A stretch of DNA of 23,558 nucleotides from the NCBI GenBank assembly GCA_012032065.1, contig JAAURV010000010.1, positions 1-23,558 of the forward strand, written 5' to 3'. The position numbers were made by a program, and so were the translations under genes. The DNA is from Hyphomicrobiales bacterium (GTDB taxonomy: Bacteria > Pseudomonadota > Alphaproteobacteria > Rhizobiales > Aestuariivirgaceae). Positions 16,485-23,558 of the stretch are shown one piece after another. How positions within the stretch are numbered: position 1 is the first letter of the stretch; every line of letters starts with the position of its first letter. Below the pieces are notes generated by a model. That model had not been told where the DNA came from. It saw only the letters and a program-made list of their open reading frames with translations, and did not search any database.

Positions 16485-16899
16485 ATGTCCGGCACGATCA
16501 GCACCGAGCAGGCTCTTATTTACACCATGGTCACCATGTCGGGGGTCGAGGGCAGTATCAATACGACCGAACTCAAGGAGATCGGGCATATCGTTAAGCA
16601 CCTTCCGGTGTTCCGGCATTTCGACGAGGCGCGGCTGACGACGGTGGCGCAGGAGTGCGGCGAAATCCTGCAGGAAAATGAAGGCCTCAACGCCGTGCTG
16701 GGATTGGTGGCTGAAGCGCTGTCGCCCAGAATGCGGGAGACTGCTTATGCCTTGGCGGTGGAAGTGGCCGCTTCCGAGTCTTGCGGTGGGCAAGGAGGAA
16801 CTGCGCTTTCTCGCGATACTCCGCGACCGCTTTGGACTCGACAAACTGGTGACGTCGGCCATCGAGCGCGGAGCGATGGCCCGGCACTATACCGACTGA
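16485..16899 (+). CDS. TerB-family (tellurite-resistance-like) protein, frameshifted as given
   Basis: A small helical TerB-like protein of 137 residues when restored. The family is linked to metal binding and stress responses, but the role of these stand-alone members is not established. ATG 16485 has AGGAG about eight bases upstream. The first part reads EQALIYTMVTMSGVEG, HIVKHLPVFRHFDEARL, LGLVAEALSPRMRETAYALA. The last part, LAVGKEELRFLAILRDRFGL through the end HYTD, lies in another frame. Removing one base near 16776-16782 joins them. Without correction the first frame runs on for 450 residues of antisense sequence through the MATE gene, which is clearly artefactual. Its 3' end overlaps the convergent MATE gene by 13 bases. 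Confidence 0.78.
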
Positions 16900-18218
16900 A
16901 ACGCCTGGCGTTCGATGGACGGCAAACGCGATGCGAAGGTTATCCCGCGCGCGACGAAGAAGATGTTGAGGGCCGCCCACAGGCCGTGATTGCCGAATGC
17001 GGGGGCCAGCAGCCACCAGCTTGCGAGATAGATCGCCAGCGACACGATCATCATGTTGCGCATGTCGCGCGTCGCCATGGCGCCCACGAAAATGCCGTCG
17101 AACTGGAAGCACACGGTGCCGAGGAACGGCGCCGCCGCCGCCCATGGCAAGTACTCGCGCGCGGTTTCGCGCACTTCGGGATTGACCGTCATCAAGTCGA
17201 TGAACCATGGCCCCGTGAGCCAGATCAGAAGGCTGCACAGCGCGCCAACGACGAGCGCCCACAGGCTTGTGAGCTTGATGGCGCGCCAGAAGCGCGGCTT
17301 GTCGCGCGCGCCCACCGCCTGGCCCACGAGCGCTTCGGAGGCGAAGGCGAAGCCGTCGATCAGATAGGCGGAGACTTCGAAGAATTGCAGCAGCACGGCA
17401 TTGGCGGCGACAGTGAGATCGCCGGCTCTCGCGCCTCGCGAGGTGAACCAGGCGAAGGCGAAGACGAGGCACACCGTGCGGATCATGATGTCGCGGTTCG
17501 CGCCAAGCGTTTGCCGGATGCGCGCGCCATCGAACACCCGCCTTGCATCCGGACGGGCGCCGAGCGCCACGATGGCGCGCCATGCGACGAAGAGGCCGAG
17601 GGCCGCCGCGGACCATTCGGCGATGACGGCGGCCAATCCGACGCCATCGGACGTCATGCCGAGCTTCAGCACGAACAGCATGCTGAGCGCCATGTTGGTG
17701 ACGTTGAGAAATATCTGCACGATCAGCGTCACGACGGTGCGGCCCTGGCCGATGAACCAGCCCATGACGCAGAAGTTGACGAGTGCCGCAGGCGCGGACC
17801 AGATGCGATAGCGGAAGTAGGTCGCACCATGCTCGCGCACTTGCTCCGAGCCGCCGATCAGGCTCAAGGCAAAACGCTCAATCAATGGGCTGAGCACGAT
17901 GAGAGCGACACCTGCGGCAAGCGCTATCGCCAGCGCGCGCCAGAGTACGGCGACCAGTTCGACAGTATCGCCTGCGCCCTTGGCTTGGGCCGACAGGCCG
18001 CCGGTCGAAAGCCGCAAGAAACCAAAACCCCAGAAAATGAAGGCGAAGATCAACCCGCCGACCGCAATCGCGCCGATATAGTAAGGATCGGGAAGCTGGC
18101 CCACGACAGCTGTGTTGACGACGCCGATCAAAGGCTCGGTGACGTTGGAGAGCATGATCGGAACAGCAATGGTCAGCACCGAACGGTGCGTCACCGGCGT
18201 GGCCGCGATGGAGGACAT
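16887..18218 (-). CDS. MATE-family (DinF-like) multidrug/toxin efflux transporter
   Basis: A 443-residue inner-membrane antiporter with about 12 hydrophobic segments in two related halves. The N-terminal VLTIAVPIMLSNVTEPLIGV and the following VVNTAVVGQLPDPYYIGAIA match the MATE helix 1-2 region, including the first-helix Pro. Later segments LRLSTGGLSAQAKGAGD, GWFIGQGRT and YLIDGFAFASEALVGQAVGA are typical of the DinF subgroup. It exports cationic drugs or metabolites by proton or sodium exchange; the substrate is unknown. It starts at ATG 18218, only 17-44 bases from the divergent Lhr-type helicase start. Confidence 0.92.
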   Translation of the reverse strand: MSSIAATPVTHRSVLTIAVPIMLSNVTEPLIGVVNTAVVGQLPDPYYIGAIAVGGLIFAFIFWGFGFLRLSTGGLSAQAKGAGDTVELVAVLWRALAIALAAGVALIVLSPLIERFALSLIGGSEQVREHGATYFRYRIWSAPAALVNFCVMGWFIGQGRTVVTLIVQIFLNVTNMALSMLFVLKLGMTSDGVGLAAVIAEWSAAALGLFVAWRAIVALGARPDARRVFDGARIRQTLGANRDIMIRTVCLVFAFAWFTSRGARAGDLTVAANAVLLQFFEVSAYLIDGFAFASEALVGQAVGARDKPRFWRAIKLTSLWALVVGALCSLLIWLTGPWFIDLMTVNPEVRETAREYLPWAAAAPFLGTVCFQFDGIFVGAMATRDMRNMMIVSLAIYLASWWLLAPAFGNHGLWAALNIFFVARGITFASRLPSIERQAFQSV

Positions 18219-18235
18219 GGCGCCAGTTGCGTTGA

Positions 18236-20733
18236 TTGGCGGCCCAAGTCAAGTTGCCGCCCGTGACCGATTTGCCTTCGCCATTTTGTGATTGGTTCGC
18301 CGCGCGAGGCTGGACGCCGCGGCCGCATCAGCTTGAGGTTCTGGCGCGCGCGAGAGCGGGCGAGGATGTGCTGCTGATCTCGCCCACGGGCGGCGGCAAG
18401 ACGCTTGCTGGATTTTTGCCGAGCCTCATCGATCTCATGGGGCGTGAACGCGGCGGCGGCATTCATACGCTTTACATTTCGCCCTTGAAGGCGCTTGCCG
18501 TCGATATCGCGCGCAATCTTGAAACGCCGGTTTCGGAGATGAAGCTGCCATTTCAATCGAGACACGGACCGGAGACACGCCGCATTCGAAACGGCAGCGG
18601 CAGCGGCAGAAGCCGCCGGACATTCTCATCGCCACGCCGGAGCAATTGTCGCTGATTGTGGCCGATCCGGCGGCGGCGCATCTGCTTCGCAAACTCCACA
18701 CGCTCATTCTCGACGAGTTGCATGCGCTGGTGACATCGAAGCGCGGCGTGTTGCTGTCGCTCGCCATGAGCCGGATCGCCACGCTGGCGCCTGAGATGCG
18801 CCGCATCGGGCTTTCAGCCACGGTGGCCGACGCGGACGCGCTCAGGGCGTGGCTGGTTCCGTCGCGCAACACGCCCGCCACGCTGGTGATGGGCAAGGCG
18901 GGAGCTGCGCCCAACATCCGCATTCTCGATTCGGTCGAACGCGTGCCGTGGTCGGGGCATTCGTCGCTATATTCGATTCCCGAGGTCTATGGGGCAATCA
19001 AATCGGCAAAACTCACGCTCGTGTTCGTGAATACGCGCTCGCAGGCGGAGATGACGTTTCAGTCGCTGTGGGAAGCGAATGAGGATCATTTGCCGATTGC
19101 GCTGCATCACGGCTCACTCGATGTGGCGCAGCGGCGCAAAGTCGAAGCCGCAATGTCGGAGGGAAAACTCCGCGCAGTCGTTTGCACCTCGACGCTCGAT
19201 CTCGGCATCGACTGGGGCGATGTCGATCTTGTTATCCATGTTGGCGCCCCCAAGGGATCGAGCCGCCTCTTGCAGCGGATCGGTCGCTCCAATCACCGGC
19301 TCGATGTGCCGAGCGAGGCGATGCTCGTTCCCTCCAACCGCTTCGAAGTGCTCGAATGCGTCGCGGCGCTGGAAGCGGCGCGGGTCAATGCTCAAGACAC
19401 GGAGTATCCAGCCGTTCACAAGCTCGATGTGTTGGCGCAGCATGTTTTGGGGCGCGCGTGTGCTGGGCCGTTCGCGGCGCATCAGCTTTTTGCGGAAGTC
19501 ACAAGCGCATGGACTTACCGCAATCTGAGTCGAGAGGATTTCGACAAGGTTATCGATTATGTGGCGACCGGCGGCTACGCACTTCGCGCCTATGAACGTT
19601 ATGCGAAACTCAAGCTGACGCCCGACGGCATGTGGCGAATCGCGCACCCGCGTTTCGTGCAGCAATACAAGCTCAACATCGGCACCATCGTGGCCGAGGA
19701 AATGCTGAAGGTCCGCATCGCCTCGGTGCGGAAGCGCCTTGGAAAACGCGTGGTGACAGGCGGGCGCGTGCTGGGAGAACTCGAGGAGTGGTTCCTGAGC
19801 CAGCTCGCAATTGGCGAGACGTTTCTCTTCTCTGGCGAGGTGTTGCGATTCGAAGGGCTCGATGAATTCGGCGCGCTGGCAATCCGCGCGCCGGGGCGCG
19901 ATCCGATGATTCCGTCTTATCAAGGCGGCAAGTTTCCGCTCTCGACTTATCTTGCCGGCCGGGTGCGCGCCATTCTGGCCGATCCATCGTCATGGAAGAG
20001 ATTGCCGCCGCAGGTTCGCGACTGGCTTTCCGCGCAGCGCTGGAAATCGCTGGTGCCGAAGGCGAACCAGATGTTGATCGAGACCTTTCCGCGCGCCGAC
20101 AAGCATTACCTCGTCTGCTATCCCTTCGAGGGACGGCTCTCGCACCAGACGCTTGGCATGCTGTTGACGCGGCGATTGGAGCGCGCGGGCGCACAGCCCA
20201 TGGGTTTTGTCGCGTCGGAGTACGCGCTGGTGATCTGGGCGCTGCGCGATCTGTCATTGATGATCGAGAGTGGACGGCTTTCGCTGGCGCGGCTTTTCGA
20301 CGAGGATATGTTGGGCGACGATCTCGATGCCTGGCTGGCCGAATCCAATTTGATGAAACGCACCTTCCGCAATGCCGCGATCATCGCGGGGCTGATCGAG
20401 AAACGCTGGCCCGGAAAGGAGAAGACCGGGCGGCAAGTCACGGTCAACACCGATTTGATCTACGATGTATTGCGAAGCCACCAGCCCGATCACATCCTGC
20501 TCCGCGCCGCATGGGAAGACGCAGCCGATGGACTGATCGACGTGCACAGGCTTGGCGGACTCTTGAAACGGATCAAAGGGCAGCTTGTGCATCGCGCGCT
20601 GGAGATGGTGTCGCCCATGGCGGTGCCGGTGCTGCTTGAGATCGGGCGCGAATCCATTTACGGCGAGGCGCATGATGCTCTTCTCGCCGAAGCCGCGGAC
20701 CAACTCATCGACGAGGCCATGCGGCTTGTCTAG
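18236..20733 (+). CDS. Lhr-type, ligase-associated DEXH-box DNA helicase (frameshifted as given)
   Basis: Superfamily 2 helicase of the Lhr core type, 832 residues after restoring one base. Families of this kind sit with an ATP-dependent DNA ligase, a beta-lactamase-fold exonuclease and PdeM in a DNA-damage cluster. The first frame has RPHQLEVL (Q-like motif), SPTGGGKTLAGFLPSL (Walker A) and LYISPLKALAVD. The second frame resumes with ETRTGDTPHSKRQRQRQKPP, DILIATPEQLSL, LILDELHAL (motif II, DELH), RIGLSATV, FVNTRSQAE and QRIGRSNHRLD (motif VI). A missing base near 18549-18551 explains the break. The start is TTG 18236 or GTG 18263; neither has a strong ribosome site. PdeM follows with an overlap. 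Confidence 0.88.
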
Positions 20734-21403
20734 ATCGCACAAGATCACGCTGGGCGGCGTCGAGATGCTGCCCGATCTCTCGGGCGCGCTGTTCATTCCC
20801 GAATTCCGAACGCTGATCGTGGCCGATCTGCATCTTGAAAAGGGATCGAGCCTGGCGCGGCGCGGCGTGCACGTTCCGCCTTACGATACGCGCGCATCGC
20901 TGGCGCAACTGGCGCTCGCCATTGCCGAGAGCCTGCCGCATCATCTGGTGTTTCTCGGCGACAGTTTTCACGATGGCGAGGCACGCGCGCGAATCGACGC
21001 CGCCGATCTGGCCGAACTCCGGCGCATCGTCGCGGCGCACGACACCGTGTGGATCAGCGGCAATCACGACCCCGAGCCGCCGGCCGATGTCGGCGGGCGC
21101 ATTGCCGAGACGCTGATTCTTGGACCGTTGGCGCTGCGCCATCTGCCCGGCGAAATTCCCGCGGGCATGTGCGAGATCGCGGGCCACCTTCATCCCGCGG
21201 CGAGCGTCGTGCAGCGCGGGCATCGCATCCGCTGCCGTTGCTTCATCGGCGACGGAAGACGGCTCGTCATGCCGGCGTTCGGAAGCTACACGGGCGCGCT
21301 CAGCGTTTCGGCGGAGCCGTTCCAGGCGCTGTTCCGCGACTATCATGTGTGGATGCTGGGCGGCAAAGCGGTGCACAAGTTCCCGGCCAAGGCCGTCAGA
21401 TAA
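20726..21403 (+). CDS. pdeM: Ligase-associated DNA damage response endonuclease PdeM (metallophosphatase fold)
   Basis: A two-metal calcineurin-like phosphoesterase of 225 residues, acting on DNA in the ligase-associated repair set. The metal-binding motifs appear in order: DLHLEKG (Asp34, His36), LGDSFHDG, GNHDPEPP and GHLHPAA, with FGSYTGAL near the end as usual in this family. The reading starts at TTG 20726 (MSRSHKITLGGVEM), overlapping the helicase stop by eight bases with GAGG upstream. No ATG suits the conserved N-terminus. Translational coupling to the helicase is likely. The 3' end overlaps the convergent DUF3429 gene by eight bases. Confidence 0.9.
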   Translation: MSRSHKITLGGVEMLPDLSGALFIPEFRTLIVADLHLEKGSSLARRGVHVPPYDTRASLAQLALAIAESLPHHLVFLGDSFHDGEARARIDAADLAELRRIVAAHDTVWISGNHDPEPPADVGGRIAETLILGPLALRHLPGEIPAGMCEIAGHLHPAASVVQRGHRIRCRCFIGDGRRLVMPAFGSYTGALSVSAEPFQALFRDYHVWMLGGKAVHKFPAKAVR

Positions 21404-21857
21404 AGCGGCGCACCAGCATCGCCAGAAGCGATATCACGACAACCGCCGTGAGCATCATGCGGAGCCGGCCGAACCAGGAGGGCAAGCGGCCGTCCTCGAC
21501 ATCGATGACATCCCACAGCGCTTGAAGCAGAAAACCGATCAGCAAGAGGCACAATCCCGCCGATGGCGGCAGCAACACGGCGATCCATGCGGCGAGGGAT
21601 GGCAAAACGCTCATCGCCATGTCGCGCGCCTGCGTCCACGCGCCATAAGGACCGATGGCCGTGCCCCAGCGAATGCCTCCCAGGAACGAGAGGATCACCG
21701 CGCCATAGACGATGCCGGAGGTGAGCGTGGCGAACGGCAATAGCTCCGGGCCGCCCGGCCATTGCGAAAGCGCGATGGCCACGAACGGCACTAGGCCCGC
21801 AAGCCCAAGGGCAAGCGCGCCTGACGGTATACGGCGAGGATCGGCAAGATCGGCCAT
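21396..21857 (-). CDS. DUF3429 small membrane protein
   Basis: A 153-residue inner-membrane protein with about five hydrophobic segments, matching DUF3429 in size and pattern. It contains LGLAGLVPFVAIAL, YGAVILSFLGGIRWG (the most conserved family segment, with Gly-Gly-x-x-Trp-Gly), LPSLAAWIAVLLPPSAGL and LQALWDVIDV. The function is unknown. ATG 21857 is preferred over an upstream TTG at 21866. It is convergent with pdeM. Confidence 0.85.
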   Translation of the reverse strand: MADLADPRRIPSGALALGLAGLVPFVAIALSQWPGGPELLPFATLTSGIVYGAVILSFLGGIRWGTAIGPYGAWTQARDMAMSVLPSLAAWIAVLLPPSAGLCLLLIGFLLQALWDVIDVEDGRLPSWFGRLRMMLTAVVVISLLAMLVRRFI

Positions 21858-21902
21858 CGGCGACAACCTTGCGCAAGTTCACGTCAAAAACAAGTTGGGA
21901 GA

Positions 21903-23558
21903 TTACCCCGCCTTTTCGCGAAGCGCGGCCAGAAGTTCCGGCGAAACGTTGCCGTTCACTTGCAGGCCGGTCTGCATCTGGAACAGGCGGATGGCGTTCG
22001 CGGTGCGTGCGCCCATCTTGCCATCGGCGGTTCCAGCATCGAAGCCCAGCTTGTTCAAGAGTTCTTGCGCGGTGCGCACCGGATCGCGATCACTTACGGC
22101 ACTGGCTTGGGACGCTGATTTCGCATCCTGCCAGGCCGGATTCTGCACCGCCACCACATTGCCCTCGGCGGGAGCCTGCTGCGGTTTCCATTCACGCACG
22201 CGCTTGTTGACGGCATCGACGGTGGCGGGTGCCAGCGAGCGCGAGAGCGCGTCGGCGCGCTTCTTGGCATCGGCGTCGTTCTGAATGCCGGCCAGCGTGT
22301 ACCAGAACAGGGCGTCGCCGGCGTTTGCCTTGGTGCCCAGTCCCCGCTCCATCAGAACCGCGAGATTGAACTGGCTGTCTTTCAGTCCATGGTTCGCGGC
22401 GGCGGTGAACCATTTGTGGGCCTTTTCGTAGTCCGGTTTGCCTGCCTGGTTTCCGGCGGAAATCACGGCGGTGTTGTGCATCGCCTTCACATTGCCGCGT
22501 TCGGCGGCGCGCTCGTACCATACGGCGGCGGCCGCAATATCGAGCGGAACGCCCTTGCCGCGCTCGAACAGCGTGGCGAGGCGGTATTGCGCCGGCGGCA
22601 GCCCCGCGCCTGCCGACTTCTGATACCAGTGCGCTGCCTTGGTGTAGTCCTGCGGCGCGTCTTTGCCATCAAGATAGCGGGTGGCGATCACAAACTGCGC
22701 AGTTGCGTCGCCCGATGCCGCAGCAAGGCGGATCGATTCGTTGCCGGCCTCGGCTAGCGGCATTTCGCCGGAAGCCGGAGCGCCGCCAGGTTCGGCGACG
22801 ATCGAACTCAGAGATGCTTCGGTTTTCTGGCCGGGCAAGGAACCGGTCAGCACGCCGTCGCGTGGCGCGGATTCTGGCGCTTCGACGCCCGCCACTTCGT
22901 TGGGGCTCAATTCCGGCATGGCCGATTCCTGGCCAGGCTGGCGCGGCTGAGGCGGTGTGGCGGAGGGCGCCATCTGCTGCGTGGGTTCGGGGACCGCTTC
23001 GGGCAGCACCGTGCTCTCGGCCGGAGCTACGGGCTTGGGCGGAGCCGCAGACCGGTTCTTGCCCAAGAGGTTGAAGGTATAGGCCGACATGGCGGCGAGA
23101 AGCACGACGCCAGCGAGCAACAGGCGGCGGCGCTTGTTCTCGTTCGCGGATGCCTCGGTCTTGACGGTGGCGCCGGGAACCGGCGGCATGTGCACCTTGT
23201 TCTCGGTGGACTTCTTGAAGAAAGGCAGGCTGAAGCCGCGCTTGCTGTCCTTGGCCGTGGTTGCGCCGGGGGTGATGGTTCCGATGCCCATGTTACCGCT
23301 GTCGCTGTCGATAAACAGCCGGTGATTGCCCGCGCTGTCGGTCAAATACCACCCGTCGAGGTTTATCGCGACGCCGCTCGGATTGTAAATTTCGATCCAA
23401 TCGGAAGCCTCACGATCTTCATCAATCAGGCTGCCCGTGCCATTGGTGCGCGTGTTCGAGGCCATGAACTCGCTGATGTAGGGCGGGGCGTCGGCGGCGT
23501 TCGGGTCGAGGCGATAGGTCCAGTTCCCGCCGGCAAAGGCGTTCGGCGGCGCGGCCTG
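21903..23558 (-). CDS. SEL1-repeat, peptidoglycan-binding membrane protein with an unusual lamin-tail-like N-terminal region (partial, 5' end off the window)
   Basis: The frame stays open to the right edge, so the 551 visible residues lack the true start; the ATG at 23465 is probably internal. From the N-terminus: visible residues 27-75 read as a lamin-tail domain (YISEFMASN, DWIEIYNPSGVAINLDGW). A stretch with DSDSGNMGIGTITPGA follows. Next come a basic region, a single membrane helix (RRRLLLAGVVLLAAMSAYTF, about 141-160) and a Pro-rich linker. At least four SEL1/TPR-like repeats then follow (AAASGDATAQFVIATRYLDG, AAHWYQKSAGAGLPPAQYRL, AAVWYERAAERGNVKAMHN, HKWFTAAANHG), and last a PG_binding_1 domain (AQELLNKLGFDAGTADGKMG). 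From the membrane helix on it resembles PodJ-like localization factors of Hyphomicrobiales. The lamin-tail part is foreign to that family. Confidence 0.82.
   Translation of the reverse strand, partial: QAAPPNAFAGGNWTYRLDPNAADAPPYISEFMASNTRTNGTGSLIDEDREASDWIEIYNPSGVAINLDGWYLTDSAGNHRLFIDSDSGNMGIGTITPGATTAKDSKRGFSLPFFKKSTENKVHMPPVPGATVKTEASANENKRRRLLLAGVVLLAAMSAYTFNLLGKNRSAAPPKPVAPAESTVLPEAVPEPTQQMAPSATPPQPRQPGQESAMPELSPNEVAGVEAPESAPRDGVLTGSLPGQKTEASLSSIVAEPGGAPASGEMPLAEAGNESIRLAAASGDATAQFVIATRYLDGKDAPQDYTKAAHWYQKSAGAGLPPAQYRLATLFERGKGVPLDIAAAAVWYERAAERGNVKAMHNTAVISAGNQAGKPDYEKAHKWFTAAANHGLKDSQFNLAVLMERGLGTKANAGDALFWYTLAGIQNDADAKKRADALSRSLAPATVDAVNKRVREWKPQQAPAEGNVVAVQNPAWQDAKSASQASAVSDRDPVRTAQELLNKLGFDAGTADGKMGARTANAIRLFQMQTGLQVNGNVSPELLAALREKAG

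Noticed and set aside
16899..18266. Long plus-strand reading that continues from the TerB gene to 18266, about 590 residues in total
   Set aside because: After about 16775 it is antisense to the MATE transporter, and its composition (rich in Arg, His, Asp, Glu) is that of a shadow frame in high-GC DNA. The TerB family ends at 16899 in the other frame.
1..23558. CRISPR arrays, tRNA genes or insertion sequences
   Set aside because: I saw no regularly spaced direct repeats, no tRNA cloverleaf and no transposase-like reading frame or flanking terminal repeats.

Overview
This 23.6 kb window looks like chromosome of an alphaproteobacterium, most likely in or near the Hyphomicrobiales. The evidence is high GC, a class I lysyl-tRNA synthetase, a DUF952-pyrD pair, an alphaproteobacterial DinG/XPD-type helicase, and an Lhr-type helicase followed by the ligase-associated nuclease PdeM. 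No tRNA, rRNA, CRISPR array, transposase or prophage module was seen, and no stretch over 300 bases lacks a gene.

Layout. 1-1188 (-) is the start of a urea ABC transporter operon (urtA), behind a textbook sigma-54 promoter at 1229-1244. 1351-3108 (-) is a membrane family 2 glycosyltransferase, divergent from a periplasmic solute-binding protein (3132-3987, frameshifted). 3963-5382 (-) holds pyrD and a DUF952 gene sharing a TTGA stop/start overlap. 5492-6127 (+) is a LexA/CI-like S24 repressor with a candidate operator upstream. 6235-8509 (+) carries a DUF4173 membrane protein and an XRE-type regulator. A GC-rich hairpin at 8510-8549 separates that regulator from convergent lysS. 8555-12375 (-) holds lysS, an APC permease and a Tat-exported dienelactone hydrolase.

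12441-15242 (+) is a DinG/XPD-like Fe-S helicase. It is followed 8 bases later by an AT-rich TIR-domain gene (15251-16394), the best candidate for an acquired defence gene. Then come a TerB-family gene (16485-16899), a convergent MATE exporter (16887-18218, -), an Lhr-type helicase plus pdeM (18236-21403, +), a small DUF3429 membrane protein (21396-21857, -), and a SEL1-repeat/peptidoglycan-binding protein running off the right edge (21903-23558, -). The N-terminal part of that last protein reads as a lamin-tail domain.

The most striking global property is that six otherwise well-conserved genes are broken by about eight single-base indels (solute-binding protein, DUF952, XRE regulator x3, TIR, TerB, Lhr helicase), while their neighbours are intact. 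I read this mainly as sequence or consensus error and give reconstructed gene spans. The C6 tract in the solute-binding protein could also be true phase variation. Genes whose domain is mostly readable in one frame are typed CDS. The two in which no single frame covers most of the family (DUF952, XRE regulator) are typed pseudogene.
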